Assembly (NCBI RefSeq): GCF_021130785.1
Contig: NC_060208.1
Coordinates: 169,564,501-169,628,500 of the forward strand
DNA from: Homalodisca vitripennis
Taxonomy: Eukaryota > Arthropoda > Insecta > Hemiptera > Cicadellidae
DNA: 64,000 bases
Reading direction: 5' to 3'
Below are positions 26,511 through 37,319 of this stretch, in pieces; the stretch's first letter is position 1; each line of letters begins with the position of its first letter. The notes beneath the pieces are model-generated. The model was not told where the DNA came from, did not search any database, and worked only from the letters and a program-made list of their open reading frames with translations. The translations under genes and the position numbers were made by a program.

Positions 26511-26568
26511 AAAAAAAAAAAAAAAAATAAAATAAAAAAAATAAAAAAATAAAACCACACACACACAT

Positions 26569-26616
<48 letters not shown>
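26511..26616 (+). repeat. LINE A-rich tail followed by (CA)n(TA)n
   Basis: A19, then A-runs broken by single T (to about 26,554), then CCACACACACAC, then (AT)n to 26,616. The A-rich part is the expected 3' end of the LINE. The adjoining CA/TA microsatellite may have grown from the tail junction. Confidence 0.8.
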
Positions 26617-26618
<2 letters not shown>

Positions 26619-27246
26619 TTTTAAAAGTATATTATTGCTGCTGTAACAGTGTTTGTATTGTTGACCCAATGAAACGTTAAAACACACGTAGGCCTTGAAG
26701 TCTTTTTCGGTGAAAAAACGTCTACTTCTGACCACAGCCATCGAATTCCAATCAAATTAATTTCTGGCGCTGTAGAAGCGTTTGCAATAAACCATATCCG
26801 ACTCTAGATAAATGTAAGGATGTCCTTTAGGCCCCAATGAAATGTTAACAATCAGTTAACAAGTTAGTGAAATATATTCTATGAATTAATATAATGTTCA
26901 TGATAAGTATAGTAAATTCTCAATTATTATATATAAGAAATCAAAATGTTATTCTTTGTTTCTATTTTAAAGAGGAACAGGTATGCTTGTTAGATATCTT
27001 ATTATTCAGATGTGTAAATTGGAAGAGCCGATTATATACAGGCAATGTATATGAAAAGCAGAATTCACCATGCAGTAAAATTTCTACCATATTGGATTGA
27101 CAAACAAGATATAATCGAGTAGACCGTGTTGATTTTAGGTGTTTAATATAAAACTCTGTTCGTAAATCTCTTTTCGGGGCGCTGCGCCGCACTCCATCGT
27201 GTGTTGATCTGCTGCTTCATTTTTAGGTGCAAATAAAACATGTTAT

Positions 27247-27326
<80 letters not shown>

Positions 27327-28399
27327 TACTGCCCTCGAAGTTTAGAAAGATATCCACGGACTCAATACGAACTATAGAGACATTATTTTATATCTGGTGC
27401 CATTCATACGGGAGGATTTCTTTATGTTATTAAATTATCCACCGTAACATTCATATTGTTAGTAACTGAGCGTTTTAATAGAGTATAAAACCAAATTAAA
27501 GACTGAAAGAAGATAGGGCCTTTATTCTGTTCCACTGTAGAAAAGTACAAAATAAAGGAACGTGATATAAGGGAAAGTGGAGACGCGGTGACCTCGACCT
27601 GAGTTAGATATAATGCTATCGTTAACCGTTGTACTTTTATCAGTAGCGACAAACTTGTGTTCTACCGAATTTCTTATTTATAAGATTATTGCTCAGGCCA
27701 GTGGCCCATGAGATATCATAATCATAATAATGCGCATTATAATTCTTGAATTAGGGTAAAATTAGCAATAAAGATAGAATTTAAAAGTTACTAATAGAAT
27801 AACCATGGGATATGGATCAAATGTGTTGGCATAACACTTTTATCCAGGATGTTTTTTCATTCTATAAACTCAGAAACTTTTTTTAACGTTCAAAGCCTTT
27901 ATATGTTTAGAATATGTGACTCCTTGTAAATAGGCTTTACTTAAAGTAACCAGATACGTCACCTAAAGCTAATGGCAAAGTTTAACTTCCAGAGGTCATC
28001 TACAGAACTTTACCTTTAAGAGGTTCACGCGCGCGGAAGATTCTTAATGATAATAAATTCAATGTTCGCTTATTACAAAGTCTAAAGTAATTTTACAACC
28101 AGCATTTAGTTTATTATACTATAATCCATATGCTAACTAAATCAATTTTTTTTATTATTATTCCAAATACTATTACAATCTTGGATGTAATGGTGATTTA
28201 TAAGTCAGGAAATATAGTATAAAAGGTTAAATATAAGTACTAACAACAAAAATATAGTATAACACAAACATTAGGTTTTTATATTATAACATAGTTTTAT
28301 TCCTATAAAAGTTACAAGGAAACTATAATATAAACTTAAGGTACAATAAAATACACATCAAATTTATTAATCATTCCTGGACTTTGCTGGAGCTAATGT
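26617..28399. other. AT-rich intergenic DNA with one microsatellite
   Basis: No gene is recognised. A compound (CA)n(TA)n microsatellite lies at 27,249-27,323. Open frames here are chance ORFs, several of them made by the microsatellite. Confidence 0.6.
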
Positions 28400-28819
28400 A
28401 ATTCTAGCTCTAAATGTTCCTTAATATTAACAATATTTTTTATTTTATAAAGAAACAGAAGCATTTTGTCTTTGTTAATGTAGTTTTAACTATACGTGCC
28501 TCAAAAATATTAAGTGTTACATCTATAATACAATATTACTATCTAAATTTACCTATAAATTTTAAGATTTATATAAGAACCCATTTTAGTTCACTTTTGA
28601 CACAAGTAGGCTTCTCTGATCTTTGGTATATATTTTCTTGATCGGCAAACAATATAAATGAAGTATGGAACAGAACACAATAGGAACAGAGTAAATTACT
28701 AATAATTATACAATGTTTAAGCATTTTCTTAACTGTTGTGGGAAGGCAAACCGAACATTGGCGTAGGAAATGTGTGGTCATACACGCGCCATTTCTCAAC
28801 CAAAATAAAAGCACTTTTA

Positions 28820-30890
28820 ATGTAAATGGAATAAATGTGTGAATTATTATATTTTCACTTTATGTATTCATTATCTTTTTAGTACATATTTTGCATCTAT
28901 ATCTACACTCGGTACCTTTCAGCTAATCTGTGTAATTAAGTATGATCTTCATAATTTTGGTTTCAGTTATATTTAAGCAAACGTTTAGCCAAACTGAATG
29001 CTAACTATTGTTATATGTCTTATGGTCGTATTCTTTAGCAATATTAGAGAACTTTGTTATAAGCAGGTTCAACATCACCCTACAAAGCTTTGTACATTTT
29101 TTGAATATATATACTCAAGATATTATATTATAATATCTTATACGTGTGTAATATATTATATATTATAATATGTGTATCTTATACATATATTATAATATAT
29201 GTAATATATCTTTGTGAGTTGTATATAATAATATTCTTACAACAACGTATGTACAACTACTCAAAGTCAGATTTTCCCTAAGCATTTACTTATAATAAAA
29301 TTGATATATCAACGTTAACCTGCCATATTTCCCATTTCACAAATTCAGCAGTGTCGTATTTGAAACAATTAAATTATTTTAAATGAGTAAACCTTGGACT
29401 ATATCCTCGTTATGTATTTCATAGTCCCACTTAAATGCCGCATATAAGGTAATTGCGTATTACATCGTCAATTAAGTCTCTAGAATACGAAACAGTAGGC
29501 ATTTGTCAAAGTACGTGTGCACTAGGTTATTAATTATGGAAAACGTAAGTGATATGTTCATCTCATTAGGGCTTGCCAAATCAAACAGCACTATTTTAAA
29601 AATTGAAACTTTTTTGGAATCATATGAGAACATTTAGTTTAATTTATTAGAACTCAGGAGTAACTCATTTTACTAAATAAAGCTTGAAGATAGTGATAGT
29701 ATGACTATTCTAACTGTATAATTGAATTTTGTACAATTACAATTTAATTGTACAAATTGTACGAACCACGAATGGCTGTACAAGCAAATTACAGCATAGA
29801 CAAAGAAACCATAACCTATTCAAGCACATTACACAATCAAATACTTATTAAAATCGATTTATTTTTCACGATAACGTTGGTCAATGTTTAAAATAATAAA
29901 AATTATATCTCAATAAAAGGTAGTTCTCGAGAAATACATAAAACTGTTTTAGAACAATCAAAACGTTTGCATGTTTTTTAGTATTTTAATGGATAAAAAA
30001 GCGGCGTGCAAAGGCTTCAGAAATACTGTTTAATTGTAAATGACAAAAGGGAATACATTTACAAATCCCCAAATTTATTATATGGTTTTAATTAAACTAC
30101 GTACATGGTTAAAATAGTAACTGCACATGATTTGAAAGTTGTACTATCTAATGACAAATACTAAGGCTTCAGATGGGTAATTTTCTATTTTTAAAGACTT
30201 TATTTGGTTATATATCAATATATTCAATAATAAAATGGCTATAAATATCAAGAAATTTTGAATACATTTTAATTGTGTGGATATTAAAATATATTTTAAG
30301 CATTAACAAGATGGTCTTTCAAGTTTTATAATAAAATAATATTATTAAAATTCAAGCTTTAAACGTCCAAGTACTGGTTTAAAAATTAAAGTATTTAATT
30401 TAAAACTTAACAGAATAATTTCAGAATTGAAACAAAAGCATTTTGTATTTAAAATGTTTCAATGGAACAAAATTTACAACTAATACCTTTACCTTAATTC
30501 TTCGTATAAAATAAGGCAAATGAAAAAACTAAAACAGTGTAGTTCAACAGGAAAAGAAAACAAGCTACCTCAGACCTCATTGGGCACTATTTTGAAGTAT
30601 ACTATAAAGTTTATAGTTTCTTAATGCAAAGATATCGACCGAGTATTCGTCAACATTTTGCAGCCAGTTTGAATTTATCTCACTTGCAAATGATGAACAT
30701 ATTTCTATAAATGCATTGCTTATACATTCATTGCTTTTGTATCTATAAAGTACGAGTTAATTCTGAAACATAATACTCTTGAAATATAACACCAAATTCT
30801 ACCATCATAACTACACATTTAAATGTCTTCTGCCCAGTATGTTTTAGTAAAGACATTAATGGCATTAACAATATTATCACAACTAACTTA
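28820..30890. other. AT-rich spacer inside duplicated segment A
   Basis: No gene is recognised. It contains a very AT-rich cluster of inverted repeats at about 29,100-29,220, including a perfect 22-bp palindrome at 29,182-29,203 (TACATATATTA and its mirror). Confidence 0.5.
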
Positions 30891-31117
30891 TTATTGTATT
30901 GTTGCATGGATTGATAAGAACTTACATGCCGGCATATTCTGTAGTAATTAACTCTTTTACCAACTTCTGCCTTGCATACTTTGTTTTGCATAAACCTAGG
31001 AATATTTTTATAGTATTACTTGGAATATTTACAAATTTATCCTCTCCAAATACAGAAAAATTGGTGAATAATATTTTTTATGACAACAGCCAGAAAAATT
31101 TACTAAATTATACATTC

Positions 31118-32338
31118 TCAGCCAGTCGGTGCTATAAATGTTGTTCCTATCAAAACTGCTATATCAACAAAGGTAGATAGTGAAGCATAATTCAAGGAGA
31201 TAAGATACCAAAGGTTTTCAGGATATTTATTACTGACGATATTTACGAGTCGACTAAGGAGTTTTTTCTCTGTGACATCTTCCGCTGAGAATAATTCCCT
31301 CGATGTTTTAACAACCAACTGTCCGTTCTTGTATTGGATCAACTCGGAGATGAGTATCGATGCAACTATTGGAGTGATCCGGGATACACCTAAGGAAATC
31401 TGGGAACTATAAAAGTAATGATTCTCTGGGTCATAGTTTTTGTTGAACAATAATACAATTGCTGTCGGGAAACACAAAAGATATACTATTATTGTTAATG
31501 CTACGATGTCATGATAAACCAGGTTTGTCAGTACTGTTGCCATTCGTACCTCATTGGACGCTTTAAGTATATTTTGATAGTGACGTATTTTGCAGTACCA
31601 AGAGCTGTAGCGGTGAGTCGACATTGACCTACAATGACCAGTGTAAGGTATGAAGGTACCAATATATGTGTCACCCTCAACAACTGGCAACACCAAGTTT
31701 ATTTCACTTGGTGGAATCTTGATAAATGTATTGTCGATCAATCTAACAGTTGTTTTTAGTATCTCTGTGAGAATAGCGATCAGATTGTATTCCACAATAT
31801 GATACAAACATATCATCTGGGCCACTGGAGCAACAACTGTGACGAACATAAACGGACTTGTAAAGTTCATCCTGTTAATAAAATTGATTGTAATTACTGC
31901 AGAGTCGTGGCAATCAGCAATGCAGTTGATAGTAATAATAATACTAACTACAGTTTCGAAAAAACTACATCTTCTTTTCTTGATCCCAAACAGGTGCAAA
32001 CTGCTTTTCAAAGTATGCACCAAGGTCCAAGTTCTATTGAGATTACGACGATTCAGGAACATTAGCAACGATAATATTGTTAGTACCCACATTGATATAA
32101 CACTCTGTACTTTAATGTATTGTTCTGATGGGTCTGATTCATTCAATAATGACCCAAAAATTAACATGTATGTGTAAAACATAGACGAGTATAAAAATCC
32201 TACAACAGAAATAACACAAAATGTCAATATCCCCTTTGGTACGTCACTGTCATCATTAGTTATCGGAACTCCGGCCAAATAATATAAGAATAGTCCTGAT
32301 TTCAAGTGAAAACCCCATTTCCACTTCGAAAACGGCAT
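31118..32338 (-). CDS. Gustatory-receptor-like seven-transmembrane protein, copy 1
   Basis: An intronless 406-residue frame. Hydrophobic segments lie at about residues 37-64, 77-95, 128-150, 162-190, 266-298, 312-332 and 376-403, with a long loop between the fourth and fifth, as in insect chemoreceptors of the 7tm_7 (gustatory receptor) type. These are ligand-gated cation channels in chemosensory neurons with the N-terminus inside. About 400 residues is usual for the family. The classical C-terminal TYxxxxxQF motif is replaced by GTTFIAPTG and stop. The loop at about 222-262 (YTGHCRS, SSWYCKIRHYQNILK) is the part best conserved with copy 2. The start was chosen because this ATG aligns with the one at 43,257. 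An odorant receptor or a lineage-specific receptor family is possible instead. The frame is intact, so the gene is probably functional. Confidence 0.7.
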   Translation of the reverse strand: MPFSKWKWGFHLKSGLFLYYLAGVPITNDDSDVPKGILTFCVISVVGFLYSSMFYTYMLIFGSLLNESDPSEQYIKVQSVISMWVLTILSLLMFLNRRNLNRTWTLVHTLKSSLHLFGIKKRRCSFFETVVSIIITINCIADCHDSAVITINFINRMNFTSPFMFVTVVAPVAQMICLYHIVEYNLIAILTEILKTTVRLIDNTFIKIPPSEINLVLPVVEGDTYIGTFIPYTGHCRSMSTHRYSSWYCKIRHYQNILKASNEVRMATVLTNLVYHDIVALTIIVYLLCFPTAIVLLFNKNYDPENHYFYSSQISLGVSRITPIVASILISELIQYKNGQLVVKTSRELFSAEDVTEKKLLSRLVNIVSNKYPENLWYLISLNYASLSTFVDIAVLIGTTFIAPTG

Positions 32339-32414
32339 AATGAATGGTAGAAACCTACAGTATTACATGATAAATTCTTGCACAAGTATTGGAAATGTCC
32401 TGAATTCTTATCAC

Positions 32415-32450
32415 CATGGAGCTATCGATTAATAAACTGAATAGTTGATA
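32415..32450 (-). promoter_or_regulatory. Conserved upstream block and possible initiator of receptor gene 1
   Basis: On the minus strand, AATCGATAGCTCC about 80 bp before the start codon is shared with receptor gene 2 (near 43,340-43,352). Just upstream, ATTCAGTT (A at 32,438) fits the arthropod initiator TCAGT and would give a 5' leader of about 100 nt. Copy 2 has ATTCAAAG at this place, so the initiator is not conserved. A TGTTTACAT motif upstream is also shared. The promoter role is inferred. Confidence 0.3.
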
Positions 32451-32694
32451 ATGTAAACATATAATGCATTAGAGCATTATACATAATATAACATCCTATA
32501 ATGACCTAAATGTTAAAATTGGTTTAAAAGTAAAAAGATATCGGCCATTTGTATTGTTGGTTTTTAAAATAATACCCTTGTAGATATTTTCTATTTTAGT
32601 TTTAAATATTTGTAAATTATATTTTTAAACATGTTATATTAAAGTAATCTGCACTTATTACCGAGTAACTTCACCATTTATATGCTTAAGAAAG

Positions 32695-34121
32695 GATTAA
32701 ACTGTGGCTTGTGAGTTAAATCCCCGACAATTACATCCTCAAGTAAATCCTTCGCGTAGACAGAGTCCAGTATCCTCTATTTTACTTGCACCTGTCATTA
32801 AAAGACATCGGATTATACAGCAGCCTCAGCCAAAATATCAAATGATCTCAACTTAATGTCAATGTGTTTCATAAAAAATACTCTAAGCACATTTTGAGAC
32901 TTCTTACCAAACTTATTAACTTGTCTTTTCAACAAGGAATGTTTCCCTCATTCCTTAAAACCGAGAAAGTTCCATTTTTTAAGAGGATGATTCCCCTTCC
33001 ACAAAAAATTACCGATCAGTCTCAGTTTTGCCAATTGTGAACAGCATTTTTGAACAAACATTTCTGGCAAGAATTCTGCAGTATTTTAATAAACACAACG
33101 AACTATTAGATGAACAGTTCGGTTTAAGGAAAGGCAAATCGACTATATACTCAGTTGTGAGTCTGGTTAACTTGGTTGCCGAGAGATTAGAAAATCGAAA
33201 TATCACCATAGGTGTGTTTCTCGACTTACCAAAGCCATTCGACTGTTTTGACCACAAATCACTGCTTGATAAACTGGAATCACATGGTATCCGAGGCTTG
33301 CCATACTTTTGGCTTAGATCATCCTAAGCAACATAACTCAAGTTGTCCAAATTTCAAATAAGCTTTCAAATTTTATTCAGTTGACTTACGGAGTCCCCCA
33401 GGGGTTACTTATTAAACCAATTATGTTTCATATATATCAATGTCGGGTCATCACTATTGCACGACTCTATGTTTAACTAGAAAATCAAAATCTATTTTGG
33501 AAGAACGAACTTTTGTTGAAATCAACAATTGCTTTCAACATTTCAACAGCTTCAATCTCAAAGCAAACACTTCAAAATCCAATGTACTCCAACTTTGCTT
33601 TGCTGTATAAAGATAAAGAGTGTGACCCTGCCATCATGTGGGTAATTCAATTATGGAAGAAGTCTACAGCACTAAATTCCTTGAAATACACATAGATCAA
33701 GGGTTAACATGGAATGACAACATTGACCATGTTTGCACCAAATTATCCACAGGCATTTATGTTTTGAGGTCACTAGCGAAGTAGTGCCCGATTCAGGTTC
33801 TGATGACTGCGTATTATGGCTTGATTTATCCCCACCTTACCAACGGAGTGGTATTATGGGATGCCAGTGCAAAGAACCAGTTGATGAAAGTGTTCAATTT
33901 GCAAAAGCAAGCGATACGAATAATCGCTCGTTTCAATTTCAGTGAGTTCTGTAGAGAAATCTTCAAATATATTGCAGTTGTTGACTCTGCCAAGTCTCTA
34001 TATAATCGAAACAACTCGGTTCTGTATGTCTGTATGTAACAAGACGTTCGTTCGTATGAGACTAGAGGCAGGGGAAACTATGTGTATAATTTATCTACAA
34101 TAAACATCGATTGATTGATTG
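32695..34121 (+). mobile_element. Degenerate CR1/Daphne-like LINE fragment
   Basis: This fragment is a 5'-truncated reverse transcriptase remnant. Recognisable pieces run in order: LINLSFQQGMFPSFLK (about 32,920), RSVSVLPIVNSIFEQ, DEQFGLRKGKSTI, GVFLDLPKPFDCFDH (motif A region, about 33,210-33,255), YGVPQGLL (about 33,390), FNLKANTSKSNVLQLCF (about 33,550), then HIDQGLTWNDNIDHVC and LIYPHLTNGVVLWDASAKNQL (about 33,820). I cannot find the F/YADD box between motif B and the following part. Frameshifts and stops are many (for example at 33,325 and 34,037). The 3' end is a short ATTG-type tail at 34,107-34,121, typical of CR1-group LINEs. The clade is assigned by memory. Confidence 0.75.
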
Positions 34122-34650
34122 ATCACTGAAATAGCCATACAATTTTAATTGCAAACTAATATAAGCAAATAGGATAACTTTACACTCTTTAAATATACTA
34201 ACACAAAATTATTTTTGTAATATTACTCCAGTAATACGATATCCATGATAAAGAAAAGGATTTGTTAATTGTTTTGTTATATCCTTTTCATAAGTTTAAA
34301 TTAAAAGGCAATTTTCAAGTTAATGCAATAAACCATGTTTTAGGTGTGTTTTATAAAATAAAAATCGTTCATACAGACCAAAGCTAAACTATTCTTATGC
34401 TAACGATTTAAAGTTTATATCTATCATTCTATATTTAAATCTCTCACCTACCTTCTAATATTGCTTGTTTAACATTTTGATCAACACTTAATGCAAGGAG
34501 AACAATTTGTTATTTTCCTCTCTATTTCAAATGGCTTAAAAGACACGAAAACATCCATTATCAGAGATAAAGTTTAGGATTATGCATGTTTTCAGTATTT
34601 CTCTTCTTAAACCTCTAACTTGGATGCCCTTTGAAACACCTGTAGACTTC

Positions 34651-34685
34651 GAGATCTGAGTTGATGTGTAAATAAATGAAAAATT

Positions 34686-34757
<72 letters not shown>

Positions 34758-36058
34758 GCTAACGGGATATATCCAACGCCAACATTGGATATTATTGCCA
34801 ATGTCCGAATATATATAAACAATACATCGGTATTACTGCTTTTTGTTTAATATAAATATTAGATCCAACATTAAAAAACTTATCAAAACCTGGCTACTGT
34901 GGGAAGGGTTGATTCAAAGAGAATTTTGTTTAGTTTCAGTTCATGCTGTTAAACTACATTCAAATAGAATCAACACTTCCCACCATAGCTACTTTATGCG
35001 AAGAAAACTCGGTGTCTCCAATGTGATTTGATATTGTGTCTGAAACACCGTTTTACACCATTTATACACATTGGAGAGATAATTTTACTTCTTCATATAG
35101 GTTACACTATATTTTGTATTCTAAGAGTCTGTACAAAACTGTCTGTAACTGTGATGACGATACGATGAAAATACTTAATTTTGAGCTTGTTCATCGCCTA
35201 CTTTATGATCTCTTCAGAAGAGCATGTCTACTGATTCCAGATGTCTAAGACAGCGTCAGATTCCAGATGCTTTACTGAGAGTAACGTGAACTGGAGCGAA
35301 ACAACACCACATTACATTTAATTTTTTCTTTATTTTTTCGAAATGGCAGGCCGATCTCTTTTTATAATAAACTATTGGTCTTTCCTCAAACAGAATAAAA
35401 GGAGAAGAATCGATATAGTATACAGTCTCAGAAAGAATTTTAACCTGCGCTACCTCTAACTTACATCCAAAGTGGCCAATACCCCTCGGCCTTTGTGAAG
35501 ATATATAATTCTCGAGATTTAGAGACATTGAAAAATAATATTACAACATTTTAGGTTTAATGCCCTAAACATTCGGTTACAAAATCCAATATTGGGGCTC
35601 TGTATAGTATGTATTTAAAGTTAGAAGCAACTCTAACCAAAATACAGAGCTTTTAGGAGAAATTTTCGACACGTATTCAAGAACACCTTAACTTTCACAC
35701 ATGTTTGCATACAGTCCGATCATCGTAACAAATAGTACCCAGAATTGAACGTATAAAAATCAGTCCCAATGCCATAATAAGCTTATAAAAGGCAATAGAC
35801 AATTAAAATGAAACTACTCCGTTTTAGAAATTCTTAACTAACTTCATAAAACACATCATAAAAAGTAATGTTATCAGTAGATATTCAATACAAAAAGATT
35901 TTGTATTCATAGTTATTTTATACATTTTAAGTTTGGGCCTACATCCCATTAAACTTAGGGTTTTAATGACGCAGATGTAATTTTGAAGATAAAATGCTAA
36001 ACATTTAATTATTTATATATTCTGAAAGTGCCACTTTTAAAGAAAAGTTAATTATGAA
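34651..36058. other. Spacer with a 64-bp poly(A) run; no gene recognised
   Basis: This region is mostly AT-rich. Open frames at 34,843-35,031 and 35,256-35,528 (minus) have no recognisable domain. Just after the A-run are small inverted repeats (ACATTGG...CCAATGT at about 34,783-34,805). Confidence 0.5.
34693..34756 (+). repeat. Uninterrupted poly(A) run of 64
   Basis: 64 consecutive A preceded, about 20 bp upstream, by AAATAAATGAAAAATTTT, which contains an AATAAA signal. Signal followed by pure A fits the 3' end of a retroposed transcript or SINE/LINE copy. The upstream element is not recognised. Because such pure runs decay fast it should be young, or the run could mark an assembly or sequencing problem. 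Confidence 0.7.
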
Positions 36059-36059
36059 G

Positions 36060-36300
36060 CTTAGTGATTTCATGTGGTAGTGTGCTTATCACGAGTATAT
36101 ATCACAAGTGGTTGGCTGAGCATTAGTGAAGACTATCACTCGAAGTGCTGGAAAAAATTTAATTTTTTCTGTCCGTGCTTCGGATTCTTCGAGAGATGTC
36201 TCAGGACATCTATACAGGCAACATTATGTTGGACGAGAGTTTATTTCATTTATGAAACTAAGCTTTGCAATAGCAAACATTTTGAAATTAGTTATAAAGG
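36060..36300 (+). repeat. Dispersed repeat related to the 94-bp array
   Basis: TGGCTGAGCATTAGTGAAG...TCACTCGAAGTGCTGG near 36,112-36,152 is a diverged match to the core of the adjacent array (TGGCTGAGCACTATTGAAG...CAACTCAGTAGGCTGG). The following text (CTGTCCGTGCTTCGG, CGAGAGATGTCTCAGGACAT) has the style of a dispersed transposon-like repeat. The two open frames here (to 36,338) are not called as genes. Confidence 0.5.
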
Positions 36301-36458
36301 GAAACAAAATAACAAAGATAAAAACGTGGAGTAAATGAATTCGTATATAAAATGAGTAAAGTCGATTTATATGCTACATATGTTATTGTGAACGTGTAAC
36401 GAGATTACTACGGAATTCATCTTTAGTTTTCCAATTCATCTCCGGACTTCAAACTTAA

Positions 36459-37311
36459 AATGTTTACACACATTGAGTTCGATGATGATGTAGCATGTCT
36501 TTTCATGCATTATGGCTGAGCACTATTGAAGTTTACAACTCAGTAGGCTGGCTAAATTTACACACATTGAGTTCGAAGATGATGTAGCATGTCTTTTCAT
36601 GCATTATGGCTGAGCACTATTGAAGTTTACAACTCAGTAGGCTGGCTAAATTTACACACATTGAGTTCGATGATGATGTAGCATGTCTTTTCATGCATTA
36701 TGGCTGAGCACTATTGAAGTTTACAACTCAGTAGGCTGGCTAAATTTACACACATTGAGTTCGATGATGATGTAGCATGTCTTTTCATGCATTATGGCTG
36801 AGCACTATTGAAGTTTACAACTCAGTAGGCTGGCTAAATTTACACACATTGAGTTCGATGATGATGTAGCATGTCTTTTCATGCATTATGGCTGAGCACT
36901 ATTGAAGTTTACAACTCAGTAGGCTGGCTAAATTTACACACATTGAGTTCGATGATGATGTAGCATGTCTTTTCATGCATTATGGCTGAGCACTATTGAA
37001 GTTTACAACTCAGTAGGCTGGCTAAATTTACACACATTGAGTTCGATGATGATGTAGCATGTCTTTTCATGCATTATGGCTGAGCACTATTGAAGTTTAC
37101 AACTCAGTAGGCTGGCTAAATTTACACACATTGAGTTCGATGATGATGTAGCATGTCTTATCATGCATTACGGCTGAGCACTATTGAAGTTTACAACTCA
37201 GTAGGCTGGCTAAATTTACCAGATTGAGTTCGATGGTGGTGGAGCATGTCTTTCCATGCGTTATGGCTGAGCACATTGAAGTTTACCACTCAGTAGGCTG
37301 GCTAAATTTAT
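36459..37311. repeat. 94-bp minisatellite, nine units
   Basis: The phrase TTGAGTTCGATGATG recurs every 94 bp (its first G at 36,475, 36,569, 36,663, 36,757, 36,851, 36,945, 37,039 and 37,133), with a ninth, diverged unit at 37,226. The central units look identical by eye. Unit 2 has GAAGATG, unit 8 has CTTATCATGCATTACGG, and unit 9 carries several changes including GGTGGTGG. Near-identity of the inner units and divergence of the outer ones is what unequal exchange produces. Each unit has an inner palindrome-like CATG...CATGCAT. Confidence 0.95.
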
Positions 37312-37319
37312 CTTCTCTC

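Larger units (their letters stand above)
21171..26555 (+). mobile_element. Nearly full-length LINE, inactivated
   Basis: A GC-richer block with a 5' leader (about 21,171-21,554), ORF1 (21,555-22,829), an overlapping ORF2 (22,792-26,439) and an A-rich 3' tail (from 26,511). The order APE endonuclease, reverse transcriptase, RNase H, zinc knuckle is the classical layout of I/LOA-group non-LTR retrotransposons. I see four disabling lesions: one in-frame stop in ORF1, and two frameshifts plus one in-frame stop in ORF2. The element is therefore dead but probably not ancient. The 5' boundary is placed where composition changes; no target-site duplication was found. The family name is not recognised. 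Confidence 0.9.
28400..34650. repeat. Duplicated segment, copy A (contains receptor gene 1)
   Basis: Blocks of this segment match 40,330-44,130 in the same order and orientation: 28,406-28,805 with 40,335-40,610; 30,895-32,690 with 41,841-43,615; and 34,121-34,640 with about 43,645-44,125. Copy A has extra DNA between about 28,810 and 30,890 compared with B, and a LINE fragment at 32,695-34,121 that B lacks. The boundaries were read by eye and could move by tens of bases. Confidence 0.75.

Noticed and set aside
26463..26741. 92-codon minus-strand frame
   Set aside because: Consists largely of the LINE tail and the CA/TA microsatellite read in reverse.
31799..32177. Plus-strand frames of 88 and 112 codons
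   Set aside because: They are antisense shadows of receptor gene 1.
36459..37311. CRISPR-like array
   Set aside because: Whole 94-bp units repeat with no variable spacers; it is a minisatellite.
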